From: JADFNO01 sp965369945
Lineage (GTDB): Bacteria; Planctomycetota; Phycisphaerae; Phycisphaerales; SM1A02
Reading direction: 5' to 3'
DNA: 7,356 nt
NCBI GenBank assembly: GCA_965369945.1
Contig: CBDUST010000241.1
Coordinates: 1 to 7,356 of the forward strand
The position numbers and the translations under genes were made by a program. The notes beneath the pieces were generated by a model that saw only the letters and a program-made list of their open reading frames with translations, ran no database searches and was not told where the DNA came from. Of the stretch, positions 1 to 6,498 are shown piece after piece (within the stretch, counting starts at the first letter, position 1; each line of letters begins with the position of its first letter).

Positions 1-332
1 TCGATACCTTCGGCCAACCCCCAGCCGGTACCGGTTGTGGCGCGCTATATTCCATCGCTGGGCCGCTGGTCAACGCCTCCCGTCCGCCGGGCACCTGGCA
101 AACGTATGACATTGTTTTCAGAGCGCCTCGGTTTGATAACCAAAATAAAATCACCGAGTTGCCGCGCTTGACCGTGCTTCACAACGGCATTGTGATCCAC
201 AATAACCTTGAATTACCCAATACAACGCCCGGCGGTTTGGACCGCGAAATGGTCGACGTCGGACCGCTTCTGCTGCAATTTCACGGCGACCCGGTGCGGT
301 ATCGCAACATCTGGCTGCGATCATTGGATTGA
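1..332 (+). CDS. 3-keto-disaccharide hydrolase (DUF1080) family protein, C-terminal fragment
   Basis: The 5' end lies outside the window. Reading from base 3 gives 109 residues before TGA at 330-332. The fragment carries the typical end of the DUF1080 (concanavalin-like, LamG/glucanase fold) family: CGALY, then PLVNASRPPGTWQTYDIVFR, then LTVLHNGIVIHNN, a GPLLLQFHG segment and the closing PVRYRNIWLRSLD. Family knowledge: these are mostly secreted or periplasmic proteins of planctomycetes and related bacteria. Some act on 3-keto-glycosides and many have no tested substrate. The family has many paralogues per planctomycete genome, so the substrate cannot be given. Any signal peptide would be in the missing part. 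The mqnB gene starts only 17 bases downstream on the same strand, so co-transcription is possible, but no functional link is evident. Family assignment is firm; function is not. Confidence 0.88.
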   Translation, partial: DTFGQPPAGTGCGALYSIAGPLVNASRPPGTWQTYDIVFRAPRFDNQNKITELPRLTVLHNGIVIHNNLELPNTTPGGLDREMVDVGPLLLQFHGDPVRYRNIWLRSLD

Positions 333-349
333 GCGAGCCTCGATAAGTG

Positions 350-982
350 ATGCGATTGCTGATCGTGACATCCGTGCAAGCGGAGGCTGAGGCGATCGGC
401 TCGATCGACGATGTTGAGATTGTTGTTTCCGGCATCGGCAGAACGAATGCTGCTGCAGCGACGACCGAAGCGATTATCCGCGACGGACCGTTCGATCTGG
501 CGGTCAATGCCGGCGTTGCCGGAGCGCTGCCTGGCGGAGGATTGTCGATCGCCCAGACCGTCGTCGCGACGGAATGCGTTTACTTCGAGGAGGGTTTACT
601 GACTCCTACGGGGTTCGAGGATATCGCGGCGATGGGCTTCGCACTGGGCGACTTTCCCGGCAATGTGGTTCCGGTGGATAAAGCCGTGCTGAGCCTGTTG
701 ACCGATCATTTCCGCTGTGGACCAATTGCGACGGTCGCTACATGCTCGGGCACCGACGAGGCGGCGCGCCAGGTCGAGCAGCGAACAGGCGCCATAGTCG
801 AGGCGATGGAAGGTGCAGCAGTCGTGCATGCAGCATCTCGACTTGGCGTGGGGGCGATCGAATTGCGTACCATCAGCAACACGACCGGTAATCGTCAACA
901 GCAGGTATGGAAACTAGACGATGCGCTTGCGGCGCTGGGCCCGGCGGTTCGCGAGATGGCGATCATCCTGCGCGGTGATTGA
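350..982 (+). CDS. mqnB: Futalosine hydrolase (futalosine nucleosidase) MqnB
   Basis: This 210-residue protein is a member of the phosphorylase/MTA-SAH nucleosidase fold. Its likely reaction is hydrolysis of futalosine to dehypoxanthine futalosine plus hypoxanthine, a step of the futalosine route to menaquinone in the cytoplasm. Visible signatures: the N-terminal strand MRLLIVTSV with Glu12 shortly after, VSGIGRTNAA (27-36), the core NAGVAGALPGG (53-63), the purine/ribose-site segment EAMEGAAVVHAA (151-162) and ISNTTGNR (175-182). Related MTA/SAH nucleosidases place a catalytic Asp after the Ser of the last segment; Asn is here. I recall this as usual in MqnB, but have not checked it. Length fits the family (about 190-230). 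ATG at 350 is chosen; a GTG lies directly before it at 347 and either could be used. No clear Shine-Dalgarno is seen. No other mqn gene is in the window, which is common because the pathway genes are often scattered. The main alternative is another purine nucleosidase. Confidence 0.88.
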   Translation: MRLLIVTSVQAEAEAIGSIDDVEIVVSGIGRTNAAAATTEAIIRDGPFDLAVNAGVAGALPGGGLSIAQTVVATECVYFEEGLLTPTGFEDIAAMGFALGDFPGNVVPVDKAVLSLLTDHFRCGPIATVATCSGTDEAARQVEQRTGAIVEAMEGAAVVHAASRLGVGAIELRTISNTTGNRQQQVWKLDDALAALGPAVREMAIILRGD

Positions 983-1056
983 CGCAGGACCGACCGGCAA
1001 CAAAAACGCCGTTCCAACGAGACCGCTCGCTGACTTGGACGAGTGTTATCGGTCAA

Positions 1057-1072
1057 GTCGGAGCGATCCGAC
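1057..1072 (+). other. Small hairpin with GCGA (GNRA) loop in mqnB-pilM gap
   Basis: The gap of 231 bases between mqnB and pilM contains GTCGGA-GCGA-TCCGAC, a perfect 6-bp stem closed by a GNRA-type tetraloop. It has no T-tract after it, so it is not a textbook intrinsic terminator. It could be a leader-RNA hairpin of the pil transcript, a weak terminator for mqnB, or chance. I found no convincing -35/-10 pair in the gap and no other gene in it. Confidence 0.35.
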
Positions 1073-1200
1073 GGACTCTGCGGATTTCAGCATGTATTTG
1101 CTTGTTGTTCGTACGGTCGGAACCTCAACCCCTCTGATGATGGCGTCGATGGTTCAAGGTCGTGGTCTCGCTGTCGGAGCGGGACCGATGTACGTGCGTT

Positions 1201-1207
1201 GGAGGGG
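1201..1207 (+). promoter_or_regulatory. Strong ribosome binding site of pilM
   Basis: GGAGGGG sits so that GGAGG ends 8 bases before ATG at 1214. A second purine-rich GAGGA (1209-1213) touches the start codon. This site decides the pilM start: the reading frame stays open back to about 1043, but the upstream part has no family similarity and no comparable ribosome site. Confidence 0.75.
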
Positions 1208-1213
1208 CGAGGA

Positions 1214-2428
1214 ATGGGATTTTCAATGTTTTCCGCCCAGTCGCCGCCGATTGCGATCGACTTCGGTACATCGTCGGTGAAGTTGTTGCAACTGAGCATC
1301 GTCGCTCAGCCGGCCATTATGGCCGCCGCGGAGCTGCCGATACCCGACGATATCCGCCAGGATAGGAAGAAGCGGATCGACTTCTTGGCCAAGAAGCTTC
1401 CTAGACTGCTGAGCAAAGCCGGGTTCAAAGGGAATCGGGCGATCTGCTCGGTCCCCAGTGCTCAAACGTTCATCCAGCACATGCAGATCAATGCTACTGA
1501 CGGCGCCGCCCGTGATGAGCAGATTCACGAGCAGTTGTCTTCGCAGACCGGCCGGCTGCCCCAGACGATGGTCATACGAACCATCGACGTTGCCGAGGTC
1601 GCCCGCGAGGGGCAGACCCGCTCGGAGCTGATCTGCTTGGCGATCCCACGAGAAGTGGTGATGCGCCATGTCGAGCTTCTGAGTGGATGCAAACTCCAAG
1701 TGATCGGCGCCCACAGTGAGGTGATGGCGATGGTCCAAGCCTCCGTACGACTGAACGCCGACAGCGCTGATGAGAGTCGGACAACGTTGTTCGCGGATCT
1801 GGGTTGGGGCAGCACCAAGGTCACAATCAGTCACGGGAACCAGATCGTCTTCGCGCGGTGTATCCAAGTCGGCGGACGAGACTTCGACCAGTGCATCGCG
1901 GATCAGATGCAATGCGATCTTGCCGAGGCACGGGCACACCGCTTGTCGAACGATGTCTTTGCAACGACTGCGGCGCAAACCGAAGCCTGCGAGGCTGAAG
2001 CTGTGCCCGCCCTGCTCCGCGCAGGCGCCCAACAGGCGCAGCGCGAGCCAAGCGAATCATCCGCGCAGGGGGAATTCGGATCGAGCGCAGCGATCGCAGT
2101 CGATGACGACAACGCCTCGAACAGCGGTCAGGGACTTTCAGAGTTGCTCGAGGCGATCACGGACGAGTTGTCGATGTGCCTTCGATATCACAGAGGTGTC
2201 TTCCGAGACCGGTCGGTTGATCAAATGATCTTCTTCGGCGGCGAAGCGAGGCAGGTGGGGCTATGTCAGCACATCGCCAAAGCGCTGCGCCTACCGGCAC
2301 AGTTGGGGGATCCGCTGACGAGCTTTGCGACCGGCGGATCGTTGTGTACGCCGGGGCTTACGCTCGGTGAACCTCAACCTGGTTGGGCCGTGGCTTGCGG
2401 CCTGAGCACTTCACCGGTCGATCTGTAA
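1214..2428 (+). CDS. pilM: Type IV pilus inner-membrane platform protein PilM (actin-like)
   Basis: This 404-residue protein has the actin/FtsA-like ATPase fold of PilM, which sits on the cytoplasmic face of the inner membrane and binds the N-terminal tail of PilN. Visible motifs: phosphate-1 loop AIDFGTSSVKLLQL (14-27), phosphate-2 loop FADLGWGSTKVTI (193-205), and the adenosine-site segment MIFFGGEARQVGL (338-350). A closing GWAVACGL (390-397) matches the Gly-rich end of PilM proteins. No transmembrane segment is seen, as expected. Family length is usually about 350-380; the excess is explained by an Ala/Gln/Ser/Glu/Asp-rich stretch of roughly 55 residues (about 251-306) between the second phosphate loop and the adenosine site. 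The start at ATG 1214 rests on the strong GGAGG site and on the family N-terminus beginning a few residues before the first ATP-site strand. It is the first gene of the pil cluster, and pilN follows 13 bases after its stop. Confidence 0.93.
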   Translation: MGFSMFSAQSPPIAIDFGTSSVKLLQLSIVAQPAIMAAAELPIPDDIRQDRKKRIDFLAKKLPRLLSKAGFKGNRAICSVPSAQTFIQHMQINATDGAARDEQIHEQLSSQTGRLPQTMVIRTIDVAEVAREGQTRSELICLAIPREVVMRHVELLSGCKLQVIGAHSEVMAMVQASVRLNADSADESRTTLFADLGWGSTKVTISHGNQIVFARCIQVGGRDFDQCIADQMQCDLAEARAHRLSNDVFATTAAQTEACEAEAVPALLRAGAQQAQREPSESSAQGEFGSSAAIAVDDDNASNSGQGLSELLEAITDELSMCLRYHRGVFRDRSVDQMIFFGGEARQVGLCQHIAKALRLPAQLGDPLTSFATGGSLCTPGLTLGEPQPGWAVACGLSTSPVDL

Positions 2429-2432
2429 GGAG
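2427..2432 (+). promoter_or_regulatory. Ribosome binding site of pilN
   Basis: AAGGAG overlaps the last two bases of the pilM stop codon and ends 9 bases before ATG 2442. This fixes the pilN start and indicates translation from a shared pilM-pilN message. Confidence 0.75.
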
Positions 2433-2441
2433 CCCAAACCC

Positions 2442-3239
2442 ATGACCAACGCGAGCTTCCTGCCGGAAGATTACATTGAGGAACGAGCTGAACGGCGCAC
2501 GAACCTGATCAGCCTGATCCTGTTCGGTGTCGTGATGATCACTGTCTTCGCTGCGTTCATGGTGACCAACCGTGAATGGACGCAGGTGCGTGCTTCGCAG
2601 GAGGCGATCAACAGCCAATACCAGTTGGCGGCCCGCCAGATCGATGAACTCACTCAGCTCGAGCAGCAAAAGGAGCAGATGCTGAACAAGGCCGAGCTCG
2701 CTGCTGCTCTCGTGGAGCGGGTTCCCCGAAGCATTCTGCTGGCTGAGTTGATCAACCGCATGCCCCCGCGCCTGAGCCTGCTCAAGTTCGAACTCAAATC
2801 AGAGAAAGTTCGAGTGATTCGAGCGCTTCCCAATAACCGAAGACGTGGTCGAAACGCCGGTCCCAAGCGAGCACCGACCCGGGCGCAGGCGTCTTCAGAG
2901 CCGGAGAAGATCGAGATACCGCGCCGCGTCGTCACGGTTTCGATGGTGGGAGTCGCCCCGACTGACCTGGAGGTTTCGCGTTTCATGTCCGCATTGACCT
3001 CGTATTCCCTTCTGCGAGACGTTACTCTCGACTATTCGAGGGAGCGTGAAGTAGACGATCGGATCATGAGGCAGTTCGGCATCAAGATGAAACTCAACAG
3101 CAACGCCGATGTACGACGGATCGAGACATCGCCCGATGTGCCGGATCTCAGGGACCCGATGACGGACAAGCTGCACTTCATCTCGCCGGACGGAAGCAAT
3201 ACCGCATCTGTGTCAACCGCTAAGGAAGAGGGGAACTGA
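2442..3239 (+). CDS. pilN: PilN-like type IV pilus inner-membrane platform protein
   Basis: This 265-residue bitopic membrane protein occupies the PilN place between pilM and pilO. The N-terminal segment NASFLPEDY (3-11) corresponds in position to the conserved short PilN tail (INLLP-type) that docks on PilM. It is followed by a transmembrane helix at about 21-43 (NLISLILFGVVMITVFAAFM), a Gln/Glu-rich coiled coil at about 46-95, and a predicted periplasmic alpha/beta domain. Within that domain RVVTVSMVGVAPTDLEVSRF (162-181) resembles the ferredoxin-like core of PilN/PilO/GspL. A basic linker, NNRRRGRNAGPKR (131-143), splits the domain, and the last about 40 residues look disordered. Family members are often near 180-200 residues in proteobacteria, so this form is long. 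Role: links PilM to the PilO/PilP periplasmic scaffold. Assignment rests on topology, context and sequence style; the individual motif identities are inference. Confidence 0.88.
   Translation: MTNASFLPEDYIEERAERRTNLISLILFGVVMITVFAAFMVTNREWTQVRASQEAINSQYQLAARQIDELTQLEQQKEQMLNKAELAAALVERVPRSILLAELINRMPPRLSLLKFELKSEKVRVIRALPNNRRRGRNAGPKRAPTRAQASSEPEKIEIPRRVVTVSMVGVAPTDLEVSRFMSALTSYSLLRDVTLDYSREREVDDRIMRQFGIKMKLNSNADVRRIETSPDVPDLRDPMTDKLHFISPDGSNTASVSTAKEEGN
3222..3233 (+). promoter_or_regulatory. Ribosome binding site of pilO
   Basis: The purine run AAGGAAGAGGGG lies inside the end of pilN; its final AGGGG ends 8 bases before ATG 3242. It supports translational coupling of pilO to pilN, whose stop is only 2 bases before the pilO start. 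Confidence 0.6.
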
Positions 3240-3241
3240 TC

Positions 3242-3841
3242 ATGCGATTCGGATTCCGCGAACTCATCTTTCTTGTGGTGCTGCTGGCAGTACCTGTTGC
3301 TTCGTGGTGGTATGTATTCAAGCCGCGCAACGCTGAGATCCAGCAGGCCCACCGGGAAATCGAGATCAAGCAAGCGAAGCTTAACAAACTGCGCGAAGTC
3401 GCCAAACGAATCGACGACATCGGCCTGGCCATCGAGCAGGGCCGGGAGGCAGTCGAACTCGTTGAGGCCAAGCTGCCTAACCGCGAACAGGTCGAGGACA
3501 TCCTCGAGAACGTCTGGCAATTAGCCAAGCGCAACCGCCTGATCCTCAAGTCGGTCGAGAGCGAGAAGCCCGTTCCCGCCGCGCTCTACATGGAGCAGCC
3601 GCTAAAGATGGTCGTCACTGGCCGATTCGATGGGTTCTACCAATTCCTTTTGGAACTGGAGAATCTATCTCGGATCACACGCGTGCCTCGGATGAAGCTA
3701 GAGCGACTTGGCAACTCGGGCGGTCGAGACGAGATAGAGCTTGACTCTGGACTGATGACGGCGGAATTCACGCTGAGCATCTACTTCGAGCCGCCGCAAT
3801 CCGAAAGAACGGTGGACGGAGAACAGGGGCGAAAGTGGTGA
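3242..3841 (+). CDS. pilO: PilO type IV pilus inner-membrane platform protein
   Basis: This 199-residue bitopic protein matches PilO in length and layout. It has a very short cytoplasmic tail and a transmembrane helix at about 7-26 (ELIFLVVLLAVPVASWWYVF). A charged coiled coil follows at about 29-77 (EIQQAHREIEIKQAKLNKL), then a periplasmic ferredoxin-like domain. The segment MVVTGRFDGFYQFLLELE (123-140) followed by RITRVPRMKLERL (144-156) is the hallmark PilO strand-helix-strand. Family role: pairs with PilN through the coiled coils and recruits PilP, forming the periplasmic scaffold that aligns the motor with the outer-membrane pore. The start codon lies 2 bases after the pilN stop with a good ribosome site inside pilN. 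The stop codon overlaps the next gene's GTG start as GTGA, so the genes are very probably translationally coupled. Confidence 0.9.
   Translation: MRFGFRELIFLVVLLAVPVASWWYVFKPRNAEIQQAHREIEIKQAKLNKLREVAKRIDDIGLAIEQGREAVELVEAKLPNREQVEDILENVWQLAKRNRLILKSVESEKPVPAALYMEQPLKMVVTGRFDGFYQFLLELENLSRITRVPRMKLERLGNSGGRDEIELDSGLMTAEFTLSIYFEPPQSERTVDGEQGRKW
3825..3829 (+). promoter_or_regulatory. Ribosome binding site that selects the GTG start at 3838
   Basis: AGGGG ends 8 bases before GTG 3838, the same spacing as at pilM and pilO. It would be 5 bases from GTG 3835 and 23 from ATG 3853, so 3838 is preferred. Confidence 0.5.
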
Positions 3842-4611
3842 GCGAACACGAAATGTACAACACCGATGAGGCCACCGAACTCATCGAGACGGACGACTTG
3901 TCGTCCGACGAACCGACGCAGATGCCACTGGGGACGGGGGCGTTTGCCGCCGAGGACGGCGATCTGGACGGGCTCGATAATGAATTGGTCAAAAAACGAC
4001 GGACCGGCCCGTTGATCTTGATTGCGGTGGTGTTGCTCGCCGTCGGGGGCCTATTCTGCATGCACACGCTCTCGAAGATCACTGGGGCGACTCAGAGCAA
4101 CAGTGAGATAGAAGCCACCATCAGCGATTTCCTCAATTCGATCGCCGGAATGAAACTCGGCGACTCGGAGGGATCTGCAAGAGACCTGGTCGCGAGTCAT
4201 CGCAAGGTCGTCGACGTCCTCGTCGACAACTACACCGATCTGCAAATCCCGCTTTCCGACCTCCAGTTCAACCCCTTCGTCATCGATCGAGGTTCGCAGC
4301 CGACTGCCCAGCCCGACGTTGATTTCGGGGACGACGATGCGCGACGGCTGGAAAGAAAGCGCGTCAAACGCAGAGAAGTAATCCAGTCCGCTGCCCATAG
4401 CCTCCGCTTGAAATCCGTGATCATGGGCGGAACACCCCTGGCGAATATCAGCGGATCCATCGTCCGCATCGGGGAAGTTGTCTCGGTCCAACACGAAGAC
4501 ATTGATTTCCACGTGACCGCGATAACAAAAGATACTGTCACGATCACGGCGAACGAACCGCATCTGACACTGAAGGTTGATGTAATCCTTGAGCTTGACA
4601 TCGGTCGTTAG
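3838..4611 (+). CDS. PilP/GspC-like bitopic membrane protein of the pilus cluster
   Basis: This 257-residue protein lies where pilP normally does, just after pilO, with a 4-base GTGA overlap. It has a strongly acidic cytoplasmic tail (1-51) and a short basic stop-transfer patch (VKKRRT, 51-56). One transmembrane helix follows at about 57-76 (GPLILIAVVLLAVGGLFCMH), then a helical periplasmic stretch. A LQFNPFVID segment (142-150) resembles the (R/D)-(D/N)-P-F signature near the folded domain of PilP and GspC. After a charged linker, residues about 188-252 form a predicted beta domain: LKSVIMGGTPLANISGSIVR, IGEVVSV, FHVTAITKDTVTITA and LTLKVDVILEL. This fits the PilP/GspC HR-domain pattern of a no-gap barrel with a 'V..G..v..F.V..I....V.l' rhythm. 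Classical PilP is a lipoprotein; no lipobox is seen here and the anchor is a helix, as in GspC. Likely role: bridge from PilN/PilO to the secretin. Similarity is judged by eye, so no gene symbol is given. GTG 3835 or ATG 3853 are alternative starts. Confidence 0.72.
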   Translation: MSEHEMYNTDEATELIETDDLSSDEPTQMPLGTGAFAAEDGDLDGLDNELVKKRRTGPLILIAVVLLAVGGLFCMHTLSKITGATQSNSEIEATISDFLNSIAGMKLGDSEGSARDLVASHRKVVDVLVDNYTDLQIPLSDLQFNPFVIDRGSQPTAQPDVDFGDDDARRLERKRVKRREVIQSAAHSLRLKSVIMGGTPLANISGSIVRIGEVVSVQHEDIDFHVTAITKDTVTITANEPHLTLKVDVILELDIGR

Positions 4612-4664
4612 CACCGGAATCCGATGATCCGTGCCGGCAAAACAGTACGAGAGCAGAGTTCAGC

Positions 4665-6473
4665 ATGAGTGATGCGCCAGGCGATGTGGGCAAAGACAAG
4701 ACGAAATCGGCGAACGCGCCGTCCGGCTGCTTGTCGAACCTCTATATGCCGGAAGAGGACGCTAGCGTCGCAGACGGCGGGGATATTGGTCAGCAACTTC
4801 TGAAGCTCGGCGTCATCGAGTCAGAGCAGTTGGACGCAGCACGGCGAATCCTCAAGCAAACCCCGGGGCGCCACCTCGCACAAATCCTCATTGAAATGGG
4901 CATTGACGAGCCTGCGGTCCAGAAAGTGGTAGCTGCAGAGAACCGGCTGCCTTTCGCCCGCGCCACGATTGATGATGCCGATTCTTACGATCTCAAGTTG
5001 CTCAATCGGCTTGGGCCGGAGTATTGCAAAGAACACCTCGTGCTCCCATTGCGCCGCGAGGGGTCGCGAATGCTCATCGGTACCGCCAGCCCCGACGATG
5101 TCTTTCGCCTGGATGACGTGAAGCGCCGCCTCCGCGTCACTTCGGTTAAACACGTACTCGTGACTGCCGGCGACATCCGCGCCATCATCGAGACGCTCAA
5201 CGAGACCGAGACGGAAGACTACGACATTGACGATATTCTCTCCGACGTTGATGAGGACGACGTCGAGGTTGTGGAGGAGAAAGAGGACAGCGCTGACATT
5301 GAAGAGGCCGCGTCCTCGCCGGTCGTCCGTTTCGTAAATCACATCATCCAGACAGCGATGAAAGAAGGCGCTTCGGACATCCACATCGAACCGGAGGAAA
5401 AAGCGCTCCGTGTCCGGTTCCGTATCGACGGTGTTCTGTTCGATGCGATGAACCCGCCCAAGCGCATGCACGCCGCCATCACCTCGCGCATCAAAATCAT
5501 GGCCAACCTCGACATCGCCGAGCGGCGCCTTCCACAGGACGGCCGCATTCGCGCGACCGTCGTCGGTCGCAAGCTTGATCTGCGCATCTCGACGGTACCC
5601 ACCTCCACGGGTGAGAAGACCGTTATGCGTATCCTCGATACACGGTCGATCAACGTCACGCTCGATGAGCTGGGGTTCGCAGAGGAGACGCTGGCAATCT
5701 GGAAGAACCAGGTGGATCAGCCCCACGGAATCGTCCTGGTCACCGGACCCACGGGATCGGGAAAGACGACAACGCTCTATTCATCTATCCGCCAGATGAA
5801 TATCCGCAAGCTCAACGTCTGCACCGTAGAGGATCCCGTCGAATACAGCCTCAACGGAATTACTCAGATTCAGGCGCATGAAAAAATCGGCATGACATTC
5901 GCCATCGCGCTTCGCGCACTATTGCGTCAGGATCCGGACGTGATCTTGGTCGGCGAGATCCGAGACCTCGAGACCGCTACGATCGCCATTCAAGCGGCGC
6001 TCACCGGGCACTTGGTGCTGTCAACATTGCACACCAATGATGCGCCGTCGTCGATCACTCGATTGATCAACATCGGCCTCGAGCCGTTCCTCATCGGCGC
6101 CGCCGTCAATGCCGTGCTGGCACAACGGCTGGTCCGCAGAATCTGCAGCCACTGCAAGAACGAGGTCGATGTCACGCCGGAAATTGAAGAGTTTCTCACC
6201 ATGCACGGCATCACCGCATCCAAGGTCATGAAGGGCAAGGGGTGTCAACGTTGTCGAGAGACCGGCTACTCTGGACGCGTTGGCTTGTACGAACTGCTTC
6301 TGCTGGACGATCATCTTCGCGACACGATCGCCCGAAGCCCCAACGTAACCGAGTTTCGACGCACCTGCATCGAGCGCGGAATGGTCACGCTACGCGAAGA
6401 TGGATTCAAGAAGGTCGGCAAGGGCGCCACCACCGTAGAAGAAATCCTCCGCGTCACCGAAGCGACGATCTGA
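4665..6473 (+). CDS. pilB: PilB/GspE-type secretion ATPase (pilus assembly motor)
   Basis: This 602-residue cytoplasmic hexameric AAA-like ATPase is of the type II secretion/type IV pilus family. Order: low-complexity start (1-37); an N-terminal MshEN/T2SSE_N-type domain (about 38-180) with two related helical repeats near 40-65 and 70-95; and a very acidic linker (about 181-214, many Asp/Glu). The N2 domain follows (SPVVRFVNHIIQTAMKEGAS, 218-237, to about 320), then the motor domain. Motor motifs are complete: Walker A GPTGSGKTT (361-369), Asp box VEDPVEY (388-394), Walker B VILVGEIRD (426-434) and His box GHLVLSTLHTND (448-459). A tetracysteine zinc site, C494-x2-C497 and C527-x2-C530, is typical of PilB/GspE and absent from PilT. 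ATG 4665 has only a weak purine-rich leader; the 53-base gap after the preceding gene is the longest inside the cluster. Neighbouring pilMNO genes favour a pilus motor (PilB), but GspE cannot be excluded from sequence alone. Confidence 0.92.
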   Translation: MSDAPGDVGKDKTKSANAPSGCLSNLYMPEEDASVADGGDIGQQLLKLGVIESEQLDAARRILKQTPGRHLAQILIEMGIDEPAVQKVVAAENRLPFARATIDDADSYDLKLLNRLGPEYCKEHLVLPLRREGSRMLIGTASPDDVFRLDDVKRRLRVTSVKHVLVTAGDIRAIIETLNETETEDYDIDDILSDVDEDDVEVVEEKEDSADIEEAASSPVVRFVNHIIQTAMKEGASDIHIEPEEKALRVRFRIDGVLFDAMNPPKRMHAAITSRIKIMANLDIAERRLPQDGRIRATVVGRKLDLRISTVPTSTGEKTVMRILDTRSINVTLDELGFAEETLAIWKNQVDQPHGIVLVTGPTGSGKTTTLYSSIRQMNIRKLNVCTVEDPVEYSLNGITQIQAHEKIGMTFAIALRALLRQDPDVILVGEIRDLETATIAIQAALTGHLVLSTLHTNDAPSSITRLINIGLEPFLIGAAVNAVLAQRLVRRICSHCKNEVDVTPEIEEFLTMHGITASKVMKGKGCQRCRETGYSGRVGLYELLLLDDHLRDTIARSPNVTEFRRTCIERGMVTLREDGFKKVGKGATTVEEILRVTEATI

Positions 6474-6475
6474 AC

Positions 6476-6498
6476 GACGAGCGCTTCGCGCTTTCGTC
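6476..6498. terminator. Imperfect hairpin between convergent stop codons, candidate two-way terminator
   Basis: GACGA plus GCGC (6476-6484) pairs with GCGC (6488-6491) and TCGTC (6494-6498) around a TTC loop, giving a 9-bp stem with a 2-base TT bulge. It lies directly after the pilB stop and overlaps the DUF456 stop codon. Only a very short T-run is present on either strand, so efficiency is doubtful. The location between convergent genes is the main support. Confidence 0.4.

Noticed and set aside
979..1007. TTGACG at the mqnB stop codon as a -35 box for the pil cluster
   Set aside because: At a 17-base spacing the partner is AAAAAC, not a credible -10 box. The TTGACG is explained by the mqnB stop codon context.
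1043..1213. N-terminal extension of pilM by 57 codons
   Set aside because: The extension has no PilM similarity, and the strong GGAGG site and family N-terminus both place the start at 1214.
921..1280. A 119-codon + strand frame across the mqnB end and pilM start
   Set aside because: It overlaps both identified genes in another frame, is Arg/Ser-rich, and has no ribosome site or family signature.
1223..2032. A 269-codon open frame on the - strand opposite pilM
   Set aside because: It overlaps a firmly identified gene, its translation shows no recognisable family or membrane pattern, and long antisense frames are expected in GC-rich coding DNA.
4821..5726. A 301-codon open frame on the - strand opposite pilB
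   Set aside because: It is antisense to a gene with all its motor motifs. Its Asp/Val/Leu/Arg-rich composition mirrors the codon structure of pilB.
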